A stretch of 64,000 nucleotides of DNA from contig NC_049905.1 in assembly GCF_001411555.2 (NCBI RefSeq), forward strand, positions 7,035,053 through 7,099,052. The letters run 5' to 3'. Positions 47,006-59,191 of the stretch are shown in pieces; positions within the stretch are counted from its first letter, which is position 1, and each line of letters opens with the position of its first letter. A program made the translations under genes and the position numbers. The notes below the pieces were generated by a model. The model made no database searches. It saw nothing but the letters and a program-made list of their open reading frames with translations, and had not been told where the DNA came from. This DNA is from Juglans regia (Eukaryota > Streptophyta > Magnoliopsida > Fagales > Juglandaceae).

Positions 47006-48458
47006 ATTGGCTCTATATATACTTTTCTTTGGTTTCCCTTTATCCATGGCAAGCAAAACTCCATTAAAAAAAAAAAAATCTAAAATCCTAGGGTTTAAAA
47101 ATTTAAGTAGGATTACCTTGAAATTCAAATGTTATATTACAGCTTAATTAATATTTTTAAGTCAATTGCAGCGTGCAGAAAATTGTTCATTTGAAACTTT
47201 TTTTTTTTTTTGCTTGTAACGCTAATACTTTTGTTTTCATATAAGTAATTTCAGTACATCACATGCAAAACCTATCTCTCTCAGGCGTCTGCTTGCATTT
47301 TTCATGTTTCTTCTTCCATTCTAGTCTAGGGTTCAAATTCATGTGATTTTCATGTATCTGTGCAGGAACGCAATATTATTGTTGCCGTTATAAATAAAAG
47401 TTATTAATCCCTTGAGTACTGCATGTGAATTGAGATTGGCTTGATCTGTTCTATAACACAATGCTCTTGTCTTTCTTGGTGTCTAAATTATGTTGCAGAA
47501 GGATAGCTGGAGTGAAGAAGAGGAGAGGATATTAGTGGAAACTCATGCAAAGGTCGGGAACAGGTGGGCAGAGATAGCAAAGTTCATTCCAGGAAGAACA
47601 GAAAATGCTATAAAGAACCACTGGAATGCCACCAGAAGAAGGCAGAATTCAAGAAGAAAGAACAAACAGACAGAGAATCAAAAGGCCGGAAAGCCACATT
47701 CATCTGTTCTTCAAGACTATATCAGAAGCAAAAGTACTCTGATGATCAGTAAGAGTACTAGTACTACAACTTCCAGCAAAACTATGATCGAAAATCCATT
47801 GACCCAATTCAACAATTTCCTCCCGGAACTGTCAGAGATTTCTCCCTTAACCCATGATGAGGTTGACTCTCCCACCATGAATATTTCTCTGACATATGAT
47901 GATGAGCTTCTCTTCATGCAAAACCTTTTTGCAAACCATTTCGATCAGCCCTATGTTCATGACAACATTAATAAAGTCATGACTACTGCTGATGATCCGA
48001 CAGTACTACTGGCCGAAACATTTCATGTTGTTGATGATCAGTTTAAGGATTCTTCAACATCCATTGATTCTAACGACTTTCGTCAAAACAAAGGTGATCA
48101 GCTGCTCACTGATGTTGTTGAATGCGGGTTTTCATCTTTTACTTCAAAATCAAGCTTGCAGTACTGCATAAATAACGAGGTCCTCCAAGCAAAAGGGACA
48201 TTCACTTCCACCAGTGCTACTGCAACCACCTACTTGCATTCTGACCTCTACCTCTCTAATTACCTGCTGAATGGGGCCGCAAATTCGTTGTCTGCAAATG
48301 ATTACAGCTACGACGACAACATCATGAACGTTGATTTGCTGACAGACCAATCCCTTGATGACTTTTCGACTGGAAGGAAAGAAATCGACTTGTTTGAGTT
48401 TGTGTCTTCAAATTCCCAGTCCTCTCAGGGCAGCAACAGCAGCTTCTTCCTAGCTTAA
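45948..48458 (+). CDS. R2R3-MYB transcription factor (MYB98/64/119/115/118-type)
   Basis: Exons 45948-46405, 46537-46663 and 47499-48458 join in phase to 514 aa. The two MYB repeats sit unusually far from the N-terminus: R2 about 144-194 ([16 protein letters not shown]...[15 protein letters not shown]) and R3 about 195-247 ([16 protein letters not shown]...[13 protein letters not shown]). The preceding 140 residues are Gly/Ser-rich, and the C-terminal half is acidic and Ser/Asp-rich, as expected for an activation region. The [11 protein letters not shown] spelling and long N-terminus are typical, from memory, of the clade active in female gametophyte and seed (MYB98, MYB64, MYB119, MYB115, MYB118). 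It acts in the nucleus on DNA. Intron 2 (835 bp) contains TA microsatellites. Which clade member it is cannot be settled here. Confidence 0.9.
46935..47002. repeat. Two (TA)n microsatellites in MYB intron 2
   Basis: TA runs at about 46935-46952 and 46974-47002 flank a short unique stretch. Confidence 0.9.
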
Positions 48459-48902
48459 TTAGTAGGTTAAATAAGATTATGTTTGTGGTTAAAGACTTTG
48501 GAGAAGTATCCTAGTTCTCAATTTATTGATCGGTATTCGGGAATATTGAATGAATTAATGGGGTTTATTTCAGAAATATGAGCAGCTGGTAGGACTAACG
48601 TACGCGAGTACTACTGGAAAAGCGAAGCCATTGGAGCATGCATGTTCTAGTAGCTAGTGTGCTGAGCTTTTCTGGGCTTTATTATATGGTTAAGTTCTAA
48701 TGCTAGTTTGTGAAAAAATTGCGTTTCCTTTCAGTTTTCTAGCTGGATCGGAGTTCTGCAGAACTCATTTTGATCCTTTTTCGTTTGATCAGCTATATAT
48801 ATATATACGTCCTGCGCGCATGTTTATGGTACTTTTTTTTCAAGGACTTCAGTTCTTGACATATTCATGTTGAGGAGAAATTAACATAATTGATCTGATT
48901 AT

Positions 48903-49085
48903 AAAGAGAAATGATATAATTTTTAGAATATTCAAATTTCGTGTAATCATTTTAAAAAAAAATATAATTTATCATTAAAATATAACTTTTTAATTTAGAT
49001 TTTAAATTTATTAACTTTTTTCAAATGAAGTACGTGAGAGTAAATTACAAACCCGACACCTTAAGAATGCATCTAGCATTACTCA
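48903..49085. mobile_element. MITE, family A' (diverged)
   Basis: AGAGAAATGATATAATTTTTAGA on the left and GCATCTAGCATTACTCAC on the right enclose the family core with ATTAAAATATAACTTTTTAATTTAG. Ends are approximate. Confidence 0.4.
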
Positions 49086-49242
49086 CAAATTAATCCTACC
49101 CGAACATTTTGCTCAAGGCTTTGGATTTGTGGAAGGATATTATTATGATGATGTTGCACTATTGATATGCAAAAGCTAGAATATTACACACACACATATA
49201 TATATATATATAAAAGGGATTCAAATCAAACTATTATCCTTG

Positions 49243-49413
49243 TAATTTGAGAGAGTATCTCATTTCATCTCATTTAATCATTATAATCTTTTTAAATTTT
49301 TATAAAAAATATAAAAATTAATTTAATTTTTTTAAATTATAAAAAATAATTTTATAATAATATTTTATTAAACTTTTAAATATTATCTTATCTTAATTCA
49401 CCGTTCAAAGCTC
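49243..49413. mobile_element. hAT-type MITE, family C
   Basis: ATCTCATTTCATCTCATTTAATCATTATAATCTTTTTAAATTTT... through TTAAACTTTTAAATATTATCTTATCTTAATTC is the family core in one orientation. Confidence 0.5.
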
Positions 49414-49756
49414 CTGAGATATCATTACAAGGTTAAAAGAGATCAGAGAAGACGGAGTTCCAAGATCACGAAGTCGCCGCTAAAATTGTTACAGCTAGTG
49501 ATCTTAAATTAAAATATGGTTCTTCATTTTTTTTTTTTTTTACTTTATTGAATCGCGTTTATTTATTCCCATTGTCCTTTGTCAAGGTTTTTATTTATGT
49601 ATGGCTCATGCAAAATTATGTTCCGAACAACTAATATATATATTTGTCTCATTCTATATATTCCCTAGCTAGCTATCTAGTAGCTACTGCTTCATGTTGT
49701 GATCCCGAAAGAGATTTTATGGAATATATACAGGGGTTATAATATATATATATATA

Positions 49757-49936
49757 TATAATTAATCTTAAATACAGCAATCGTATGTTTAAATTTAATG
49801 CATTTCATTTTAAAAAAATAGAATCTGTCATTAAAAAAATGAATTTTCCATAAGTACTATATCATATTTATTCATTTTTTAAAAAAATAGATGAGACTTA
49901 CACACTCTAAAACTATAAATTAATATCATTTCTCAA
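49757..49936. mobile_element. MITE, family A'
   Basis: Left end TTAAATACAGCAATCGTATG; right end GATGAGACTTACACACTCTAAAACTATAAATTAATATCATTTCTC. The centre has the usual AATAGAATCTGTCATTAAAAA. Confidence 0.55.
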
Positions 49937-50871
49937 CATATTTTAAGAGCATGAGTAACATGACATCATCCCTTAATTATATTCTATGAGTAATTAATAT
50001 TGGAATATCGATATATATATATATATAAATAATCAATCCATTATTTATCCCAAATACCGTTGACATATATCTAAATTATATATATAAAAGGAAATATACA
50101 TCATTCTTAATTTGTATTTTGTCAATTTCGATTATACCATGTCACACAAACTTTTATAATATAGTGATAAATTATAATCAAGCGATCTTTTATCTAAGTA
50201 ATTGACATAAAAATCACTCACTTAAAATACGTCATACTAGTTAATGCGACTAAAATTAATATGTATAAGATAAATAATAGCATTGCTCTTGAATAAGATC
50301 ATCATCGGAATAACACGAGTAACATGACTTGCACCAAATCTTATTTTATTTGAAAAATAATTTATTAGATCGGATTTTTTGAATTAAAGATTTTTTTTTA
50401 TTTTATACAAAGGTGGGAGGTTCGAATCTAATTCTCATATTTAAAGACCAAACTTTATGCTATCTGGTCCACAAGACCTTAGTGATTAGAGTTATATAAA
50501 GATTTAGAATAAAATCATCGATCATACACTTTGTATATTTACACTATTAATCATGTATGATCAAGTGCATTTTTTCCTCCTCAGAAAATTCTAAGCTATT
50601 TGCTCAGCAAATAATTTTTTTAAAAGAGAAAAAGGATTATATGGAGGCATTTAAATTAAAAATAAAAATCTAGCACTTTCTTGGTAGCTAAACATGTCAA
50701 GAAATCATTGGCAAAAGCATTACTAGTACTATTTTTGGGATCAAAATCTCAACCTTTTTATTCAAAGTTGAGGACCTTAATAGATCAGATCGATTCACAT
50801 ATGAATTAAGGTAACCTTATAATATTTATTGTTGTCTGAGTAATTTTTAAATAGCATTAAATATTCAATTA

Positions 50872-50876
<5 letters not shown>

Positions 50877-50907
<31 letters not shown>
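50877..50907. repeat. (AT)n microsatellite
   Basis: About 15 uninterrupted TA units. Confidence 0.9.
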
Positions 50908-50908
<1 letters not shown>

Positions 50909-51602
50909 TTATTATGTTTAAATTCAGAGACAAATTTGTAGATTTTTTTTTTTTTTGAGGCATATATAGTTTATAATCCATGCAATGCATTAATATGTGA
51001 GAGTAGTACATGACTTGTAAATAAAACGAAAAAACGTTGACTGCATGATCACCACGTAACAGCTAGCAAGACGTACATGTATTTAATTAATTACTTTTCT
51101 TAAAACTAGCGGTTTCAATATGACCGTATAAATTAATAGTTTTAAATGGAATTTTTAATATATATATTAATGATATGGTGCTATATATATATATATATAT
51201 ATCGTCAGTTACTACTGAGAATTTAGTAGGCCGGTTGACAATTATGGATCATTATAATTAGGAAATTAAGTGTTTAATTGGATAATCAATGATCAAAGGA
51301 AAAATTGAACTAATTTACCTTCAAAGTCCAAACTATCAAAATTATAATTTCTTTTGTGCTAAGATATTTGTGTCATTTTATTTATTTTTGAGGAAAAAAA
51401 TTCATTTGAGTACTTCTTGTCGAGCTTGAGAGTCTCGAATAGAAGATAAATAGATGAGATTAATCATAAAATATTTAGTGTTGCCCATGCATGTGAGTTT
51501 TCAAGCAGAGTTAAATGCTCAATATATACATCAAGATCCACTTTAGATGTGTATCTTTCTTTGTTTTCAGATGAGATGAGATGAGTTTCCATAGTTATTC
51601 AG

Positions 51603-51817
51603 CCTTATTTGTTTTTGTAGATGAAATTAGATGAGTTGAGATAAAAGTTAAAAATTAAATAAAATATTTTTAAAATATATTTTTTAATATTATTATTTAT
51701 TTGTGATTTGAAAAAGTTTAATTGTTTATTTTATTTTGTGTGAGAATTTAAAAAAGTTGTAATGATTAGATAAGATGAGATGAGTTGGGGTGAGATTTGT
51801 TGTGAAAACAAACAAGG
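51603..51817. mobile_element. hAT-type MITE, family C
   Basis: It begins CCTTATTTGTTTTTGTAGATG and ends, inverted, CCTTGTTTGTTTTCACAAC, so the terminal inverted repeats are clear. Another ATGAGATGAGATGAG fragment abuts it at 51570-51596. Confidence 0.7.
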
Positions 51818-52727
51818 TGGGATGATTAAGTCCTATAAATTCTAAAGAACTTGAGTGAATCTTGACCAATTTTTCGACTATCTTCTCATTAGATTTTGGT
51901 GACAATTAAGGTAATTAAATAGTAACCTATGTTTTTAATTGGAGGGAAATTAACAATTATGTTAGTTTGGTGATGACTTTGAGTGTTAATTTGAGCTGTG
52001 ATTTTCCAAAAAAAAAAAAAAAATAGTATTGGGTGATATTGAAAAAAATCAAAGTTCCTTTTAATTGTGTATAATAAAAAAAAATGCCAAATGCCAATGG
52101 CTTAAATATTAGGGCAATTGTTCCTAAAAATTGCCTAGAAAAAATAATAAATATAAATATGCAAAGATTCTATAATATCACAATACCCATGAGTCAGTAG
52201 TACCATATATGTATGGAGTATTTTTCTTTTCATAATCCAATAATCACATTAGGAATATGCTATTTGTATTTGTATTTTTTATTCACATAACAATTCCGAT
52301 GTATCAACTATTGATGATATACCGATAATTATAAAACTTAAAATTTAAAATTTGAATTAAAAAAAAAACTGATAAAATAAATCTTGTGCGTAAAACTGTA
52401 AGTAAAATTATAAATACACGATGTATAACTACTTATCTCATTAAAGAATAACTATATAAATTGGAGACAAAGTTCTTTCCCGAAATTAATACATGCCAAA
52501 TCAACTCGAAAGTGATGTTCAATAAGACACTTTTATGTGTGATAAATAAATTACAACAGACAATTTTCAAAATAGATACAAATATTCATAAGATATTAAT
52601 CTCTTCGTCATTCAAATACTTGAAATATTCGAGTGTAAGAGCAGCTAGCTGCGCATGTCAAATCGCATCAATTTCTTTCTATTTGTTTTGTTTTGTTTTG
52701 TTTTGTTTTTTTTTGGGAGGATCTTTA

Positions 52728-52902
52728 CAAAATAATGCTATATATAGTCATAGAGTGCGCAAGCGTTGTGCAATCACTTTGAAAAAAAGTGAGATCTACT
52801 ATTAAAAAATTAATTTCTTTTCAAATAGATTCCGTATTTATTCATTTTTTTCAAAGTGATTGCACATCACTTACGCACTCACGACTGCAACTATCATTTC
52901 TC
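52728..52902. mobile_element. MITE, family A, next to the GONST stop codon
   Basis: Long inverted repeats: left ...GAGTGCGCAAGCGTTGTGCAATCACTTTGAAAAA, right inverted GAGAAATGATAGTTGCAGTC then GTGAGTGCGTAAGTGATGTGCAATCACTTTG. The right end is 12 bp downstream of the GONST stop codon (52915-52917), so the element must form much of that gene's 3' UTR. Confidence 0.75.
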
Positions 52903-52914
52903 ATCTTTATATCA

Positions 52915-55900
52915 TCACGACAATTTGGCCCTGGCAAAGAATACTCCAGCAAATAGACCTGCAAAAGATGTTTGTCATTGGCATTGGCCAAAACTAAAGT
53001 AATACACTGGAGTGATGCTAAATGTATATACACTTTGATTGTGTTATTACCAAACAGTATACTGAAGCAATTTGGTAGACAAAGCGGGGCCTTGAATAAC
53101 ACCAAACCAGCAATAGAGATGGGAATCTTGTTTAAGGAACCTACTAGACTGTAGAAACAGAAGCACAACATCAACGGTATATTCGTGTCGAAAAGAAGGT
53201 GTGAGTGATCGCGTGCATGCATTAAAAAATGAGAAATGCTTTATCCACAAAGAGATCTTGCAAAAGTAAATCCATAAACTGACGTAGTTTGATGTGGTAC
53301 GTTAAATTGAAAAGCTAAAATTATTGTAAAGTAAATCTAACGTATCATATGAAAGCATGTTAGTTGATGGATCTACTTTTATAAAATCTCTTTGTAGCTG
53401 TAGCACTTCTCAAAAAAGATTCCTTCAATTTATATACAATATTCCACAAGTAGCTTTATTATTATCATGTAAGATGGAGCTATAAAGCTTATAGACTTTT
53501 ATCATCTCCTAGTATTATTCATTCAAATTTTGTTATGTACAAGCAAGTTTGTGTACCAATCTGCGTACTAATGTTGTTTTCATATTTTAAATTCAAATTA
53601 GCACTATTTGTAATAAAATCTACTTTCTGACCAATCATATTGAATGGGTGCGCGTATTAATGCGCATAATCGCTTACAATTAGATTTTTCCTATTCATGA
53701 AGAAGTTATGGACATAAATGTTTTACATTTACTTTCTTTAATATGGAGTGGAAATCAAATCAACCCATGAGCAAAGGACTGATACAAGAATCTAAAATTA
53801 TCGGTAAATATGAGTAAATAAGCTTATCTGAAAGCTAGAGAGCTTTGGGGGAAAAGCTTAAATGCCTACTTATTGTAGAAGGTAAGTTTGGAAGTACACC
53901 ACAGAATGTTACCTGTAAGTGGTCGGGCTAGTTTGATTTAAGAACCACATTGAGGTGAAGCTAATGGCAAGTCCAAGCAATCCACTGGCCGTGGCAACAA
54001 CCCAAAACATTGGCAATTTAGTCACCTCCCTGGAAATCAAGACCAAAAGAAATGTGACAAAGTTAAATTGATGGTTGCATGAAAGTAAAGCTTAAAGGTT
54101 GTGACCAATTTAATAGGTCGAGACACTTACACATTTATTACATATTCCCATTCACCAAGTAGTATGATCAAGAAGATAGCAAAAGGTAGAGATAGTAAAT
54201 TATTCAGCAACACCATTGAAACTTCATTAAGCGATCCAGATTTTGTTGATTTTTTTGCTTCATCCATGACTCGCCTCAGGGTGAGCTGTCACAATGGGAA
54301 AATTTAGTGAATTAATTCAGAACTTTGAGAATCACCTCCACCAAGAATCATGGTCCTTGTAGAACTCAAATTGCCAGATCCCATAAGCTAACACATAAAC
54401 TGGATGCATATTTCAAGAAACAGAAGGCAAGGATGAACAATTTATGGCATCTAAAACTACATACCGAGTAGCTTGCTGTTAGAACACAATTCATAATCTG
54501 CCATGCATAACCCACTGCATCAAAGGAGAGATCTGTGATACCACCACTGACAGCAGAGATAATCTGCAGTGCACAAATATATAGAAAAATTTGATTAGAA
54601 AGGGGAAAAAAAGAAGAGAGAGATAGTACATCCCACCATTCCTCTTCAAGGAAACTACAATCCAATCAAAGAGATTCGAACTAAATTGCTTTTCCACTGT
54701 GGAATTTATATTCCAATCAAAGAGATTTGAAATAAATTGCTTTTCTGCTTTGAAAATAATCCTAGGCATAGTAATAAAAAGAAAGTAATCCAGCATTAAA
54801 TTTAAGTAGGCTGTCTGGCCATCTATGAGGTTAAAAGATTAGGTATATCCTTTACTGCAAACGGTTGCCATCATCAGCAAAGAGATTGAAGAACATGCTT
54901 GACAGGTCGGAAGAGGAATGTCATTTACCATTAAGAACATTGCAGTCCACACTTTTTGATTCTGATGTTTCCGAAATATATATAATTCTCCAATTGCTGT
55001 TAAAATATTTGTCATGTTCTTCAGAATTGTCACCATTGCAATATTTATGTACTTCAAACTGAAATGAAAAAAGTGCACCCCAAACATCGAACAAACGTGA
55101 ATGTTAGACAGAAAATTTTGGTAATATGCCAAACAGAGGATCGTAGAAGAGAAATCAACTTCTTTTCAAGTATATTTTCTCCTTAGCTAGCAGCTTCTCA
55201 GATAAGAGTACTTGCAAACTATGTTTCATAGCGTACCTATACATGCCAGATACAAGCATTCCAGTGAATATTACATTGACAGGAAGCCAGACCCTAATCA
55301 GCTTCCAGTTCAACTTTTCCACTGAAACTGCTCGGCAGAGTACCAATGCCACAACAACAACAGTACTGATTAAGTTCTGCAAAAAAAAAAAAAAAAGTAC
55401 ATGGAAAAATTTGATCTCATCATGCCCATATGAAATTATAACATTGAACAACTGACAGGGTACAACAAATGTTGCATGTGTTTCAGTTATGGATTGATTG
55501 CAGAAAGCATGTGGTGTATAGAAAATGTTGGTTGTAAGATTCATTATAAAGATTCATTATAAAGCGAATGGATAAAAAAGTAAGTCACATACTTGATAAA
55601 ACATTAGCGATATTCCAGCATTGAAATTATAGCTTGATAGAACAATCTTATTCAGCAATATCATGCTGCAAGAGGAAATGCAGTAAGCTGTCCCAGACAA
55701 AAGAGGTCCAGATTGTCTTCCCGATCCATGTAGGCGCTTTTCATTACCATCGACCAGAAGACTGAAGATATCACGGTCCGGACTTCGTTTCCATCTAGAA
55801 AACCTGTGTAATTTAAGAAAGTAAACAGGTTTGACCATCAATCTGCTATCATAACGAAAATGTCCTAGACTGGAGTCTGGACATGCACGTTAAATTTTCT

Positions 55901-56700
55901 AAAAATAAGTTCCTCATATAACTCCTTTCATGTACTTTCATAACAATATGCATAGCAATTCAGAGCAAAAAGATTAGCTTGTTCTACACAAGAATCAGGT
56001 TTTGACTAGTAAGTGTCATTTAAAGAGTGGATGAAGCAAAAACTCGTAGAAGATGTTAAATTAGAATAAATATGTATAATATACCTTAAATTGAATCTGT
56101 GCATGCTGAAATCAAATCAATAGGAAAGAATTTATACAAAACGAGTTTCCAATCCCATGCATCATTTTTACGTCCCAGAAATTTTAATTAAGGCTTAAAG
56201 CCCTATAATGTAAAAGAAATGAAGCATCTTTATTGAATAACATATGATAAATTGTAAGGTTTAAGTCCAATACCAGCCAACGGCATGTGGTCTGATGGCA
56301 CAAGACGCACATCTCAAAAATGGAGATCATGGTTTCGACCCCCCTCCCCCAATGTATTAAAAAAAAAGGCCCAATACCAAGTAACAAAGTGAAAATGAAA
56401 GTAGAATCTGTACAGAGAAGATTTTTTTTTTTTTTTGTGCTACATACAGAATGAATGAAAAACCCAACACAAGCAAAAGAATTAGCTCATCGCCTCATCC
56501 TACCTGTCAGTGAAAGTTCTACGTTCTGCATTTGTCATTGTATTGCTAATTGATCCATTTCCTTGTTTAAGGGTATCATCAAGAACTGTATATGCTGCAT
56601 TAACGCTTTCACCCGATGCCGCCTCACCATTTAAATAGCTTAACTCAGATTCCTCACGCCCATGGCCATTGACCACATCTAACTTGGATTCAGATGTCAT
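52915..56700 (-). CDS. GONST-type Golgi GDP-sugar transporter
   Basis: Nine minus-strand coding exons join in phase to 396 aa: 56700-56504, 55803-55593, 55376-55237, 55058-54929, 54563-54465, 54285-54131, 54029-53913, 53148-53051, 52958-52915. The family is an antiporter with about ten membrane spans that brings GDP-sugars such as GDP-mannose into the Golgi for glycosphingolipid and polysaccharide synthesis. Visible features are the LLSGTAYCISSCSMILLNK first span, SLKYINIAMVTILKNMTNI, GGITDLSFDAVGYAWQ, and in exon 8 GSLNK (about 353-357), the GXL/VNK nucleotide-sugar motif. The C-terminus is FFARAKLS. The N-terminal 66 residues are hydrophilic and poorly conserved. The ATG at 56700 follows a 3' splice site at 56709, so an untranslated leader exon lies further upstream (57400-57850). 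Closest recalled relatives are GONST1 and GONST2. Confidence 0.92.
53230..53415. mobile_element. MITE, family B, in a GONST intron
   Basis: Left GAGAAATGCTTTATCCACAAAGAGATCTTGCAAAAGTA... and right inverted GAGAAGTGCTACAGCTACAAAGAGATTTTATAAAAGTA form long inverted repeats; the centre has TTATTGTAAAGTAAATCTAACG. It is between exons 7 and 8 of the transporter gene. Confidence 0.7.
53545..53685. mobile_element. Small MITE (unnamed family) in a GONST intron
   Basis: TGCGTACTAATGTTG on the left and inverted TGCGCATTAATACGCGCACC on the right enclose an AT-rich core with AAATCTACTTTCTGACC. Boundaries are approximate. Confidence 0.35.
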
Positions 56701-57349
56701 GTCACAAACCTGAAACGGAAATAAAAAGGAAATGGTATTAAATCAGGGAGAATCCTTTGAATTTTAAACTGTTGTTACTTGTTACCATTTAATAGTAACT
56801 AAACGCAGAAATAAAAGATATCAGGAAATTACGAGTTTGCAAGGATCCATTGGTTCCTAAAGCCTATAAATTGCAGCAAACCATCTTTATCCAATCAACA
56901 TTTCCTTCCTTTCTCAATCAAACTATATAAGTCGTGGACTACAAAGTTAAAAATTTGAAATTTGTTAGGAAAAATCTCTGATTCTCCTCTAACAAGTGAT
57001 ATATATGCAATTTGTGGCAATTAGGAACAGTAAAAGCCGTAGAGAATTAAAGCACACTCCCTGCAACTACATAATACCCCGAGATTCAAAGTTGACACTA
57101 TTAAACAAACTCGGTTATGAACAAGGCGGAAAATTCCAACATATCCCCAAGTTGTGATTTTTCCGACTATCCTAGTAAGCACGTCCAAGAAAGCAAAAGT
57201 CTTTCAACAACTTCCTCATCCCTAAAGATTTCAACTCTACTTCTAAGAGAAGAAATTCCAGAACAAACTGAAAAATCATAACAGCAAATCAGAAACATAT
57301 AAAACCACATACCCATGAGTGATAAACTCGAGCTAGCTCATAAAAACTA

Positions 57350-57860
57350 AAAAAAAAAAAAAAAAGGAAAAACACCTTGAGATTAGTACCTTCCAATATC
57401 CTTTCAGTCTTGAAAATCATGAAGCACTTACAACCACGAACACTTGCATTATAAGTACTGTTAATCTGGCATGGCCCAGAAAAAATAACCTGGGTACGGA
57501 GCGAATGAGCCACGGCATGGAAGTAAAGCATAGGAAGCAGCAAACCATGACGAAAACGTAAATGCGGAATCCTTTTGGAAGATCACGCAAAGTGAAGGGA
57601 AAAGAGAGGACAAGGCGTGTACATGGAGAAAGAAAAGGATCTGAGGGCGAGATTCCTGGCGATGGAGCAGGACCGTCCAAGAAGGAACGGTTTCCAAGGC
57701 TTCGTAAGTCAAAACTCTCTTCAAGTGAGCCATCGTGCAGCTGTCGCTTCGAGATCAAGACAAGAGAATGGAGAAAAAGAGCTGAGCTCAGAGCTGCGTG
57801 TATGTTACAAGAAACCCTGTCTCTTGGGATCCGAGAGGACTAAAATAACACTGTAATAAG
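57350..57860 (-). other. 5' leader exon region of the GONST gene
   Basis: This stretch is richer in GC than its surroundings and lies 650-1150 bp upstream of the transporter ATG, with possible donors at the minus-strand sequences CCCAG|GTTATT and GGAAG|GTACTAA. It contains two long overlapping frames: one from an ATG at 57733 (90 codons) and one without ATG, ending at 57417 (about 113 codons, Ser/Pro-rich then hydrophobic). Neither is a recognised family. Either could be an upstream ORF; neither joins in frame to the transporter by a splice I can prove. Confidence 0.4.
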
Positions 57861-57884
57861 CAAGTCCCGCGGGAAGAGACTGAT

Positions 57885-58035
57885 ACGTAAGTCGTGAACG
57901 GCATAAATATTGTATTAATTTTTTAAAAGTTAGGGATATATTATTAAAAAATTAATTTTTTATTTATATAAATTTTTTATTTATTTTTTAAAAAAACATT
58001 ATGCGACTTTTACAAATTCCATACTTATAAATATT
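57885..58035. mobile_element. MITE, family A'
   Basis: GTAAGTCGTGAACGGCATAAATATTG and, inverted, TATGGAATTTGTAAAAGTCGCATAATGTTTTT flank the core ATTAAAAAATTAATTTTTTATT. It lies just upstream of the GONST leader exon. Confidence 0.55.
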
Positions 58036-58311
58036 AAATACTCTCTGACTTTGCAAGTTTTTTTTCCCTTTTTAATAAATTACAAATTTTATTATAAAAT
58101 AAGTTGACAAATCATGTTATTCACACCCCTATTGAAAAAATTAAATTAAGTTATATTCTATATATTAACTTCGATTCATAACACATTAATTTATAAAAGG
58201 TTTATACACTAATTTTACGCATTAAAAATTTATACAGCTAGTTTGGATTTGGATTAATAAACAAGAAATAATATGATACTTTCAAATCCTCTCATGGACG
58301 GAAGTTAAGAC

Positions 58312-58632
58312 TAAGGTCATGTTTGAGGTTAATGAGATAGGATGAGAATTCTATAAATAATAATGAAATGATTTATGAATAGTAATAAAATGATTTGAGT
58401 TAAAATGTTTTATTAAATTTTAAAAAATGAGAGAGAAAAAGTTGAATATAAATATCATAAAATTAAAATATTGTTTGAATATAATTTTTATTTTGAAATT
58501 TTTTAAAAAAATGTATTATTCTTTGTGTTTTGTTTAAAAGTTTGAAAAAATTATAATGAATAGATGAAAAAGTTAAAATTTTGAAATTGAAAAGTATTTT
58601 ATATTTGAATGATGTTTGAGTGGCCAATTAAA
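58312..58632. mobile_element. hAT-type MITE, family C
   Basis: Starts GGTCATGTTTGAGGTTAATGAGATAGGATG and ends TATTTGAATGATGTTTGAGTGGCC. Internal AATAGTAATAAAATGATTTGAG and GAAAAAATTATAATGAATAGATG match the family. Confidence 0.6.
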
Positions 58633-58676
58633 TCTAAAAACACAACATTAGAGATATATGTTTGCCTCATATAGAC

Positions 58677-59191
58677 TAGGGTGCTCCCCGCCCCTATGGG
58701 GCGGGGCCACCCCTTTCCCACACCATGCCACGCATGGGGCGGGGGGTGGGGTTTTCACCCTTGCCCCCAAGATGCAGGCACCCTGCCTCCGTCTACTTAA
58801 AAATAAATTACATTTTATTTGATTTAAAAATTATTTCTAAGTTCAAAATTAATTAAAAATATATTTTTAGACTCAAATTATAAATTTAAATTTTGTAAAT
58901 ATGATTACAATTTAAAAATTATGTAATTTTTAAATTTGTCAATACATATTTTTAAAAACTATTTAATTTTTAAATTTGTTAGTGCATATTTTACGAACAA
59001 GTCTAACAAATTATAATATATATTTATATATATACAATTTGTAAAATAGAAATATATATTTATGTTTATATATATAATATATATATATATATATAAATGT
59101 AAGCGGGAGCAGGATGGAGCGGGGTTGGGCCCTAGATGCAGGGAGGACGGGGGTGGGGCAGTGGGGTGCGAGGTCCCGCTACCCACCCCTA
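58677..59191. mobile_element. Non-autonomous hAT element with GC-rich ends
   Basis: The 515-bp element begins TAGGGTGCTCCCCGCC and ends, inverted, TAGGGGTGGGTAGCGG. The 8-bp target duplication ATATAGAC is perfect (58669-58676 and 59192-59199). GC-rich arms of about 110 and 90 bp enclose an AT-rich centre, the same plan as 9118-9723. Confidence 0.88.

Larger units (their letters stand above)
48459..52727. other. 4.3-kb intergenic region between convergent MYB and GONST genes
   Basis: It has AT-rich sequence, TA microsatellites (49743-49762, 50877-50907, 51182-51203), MITEs at 48903-49085, 49243-49413, 49757-49936 and 51603-51817, and a TTTTG pentamer run at 52684-52711. I see no gene. Confidence 0.55.
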
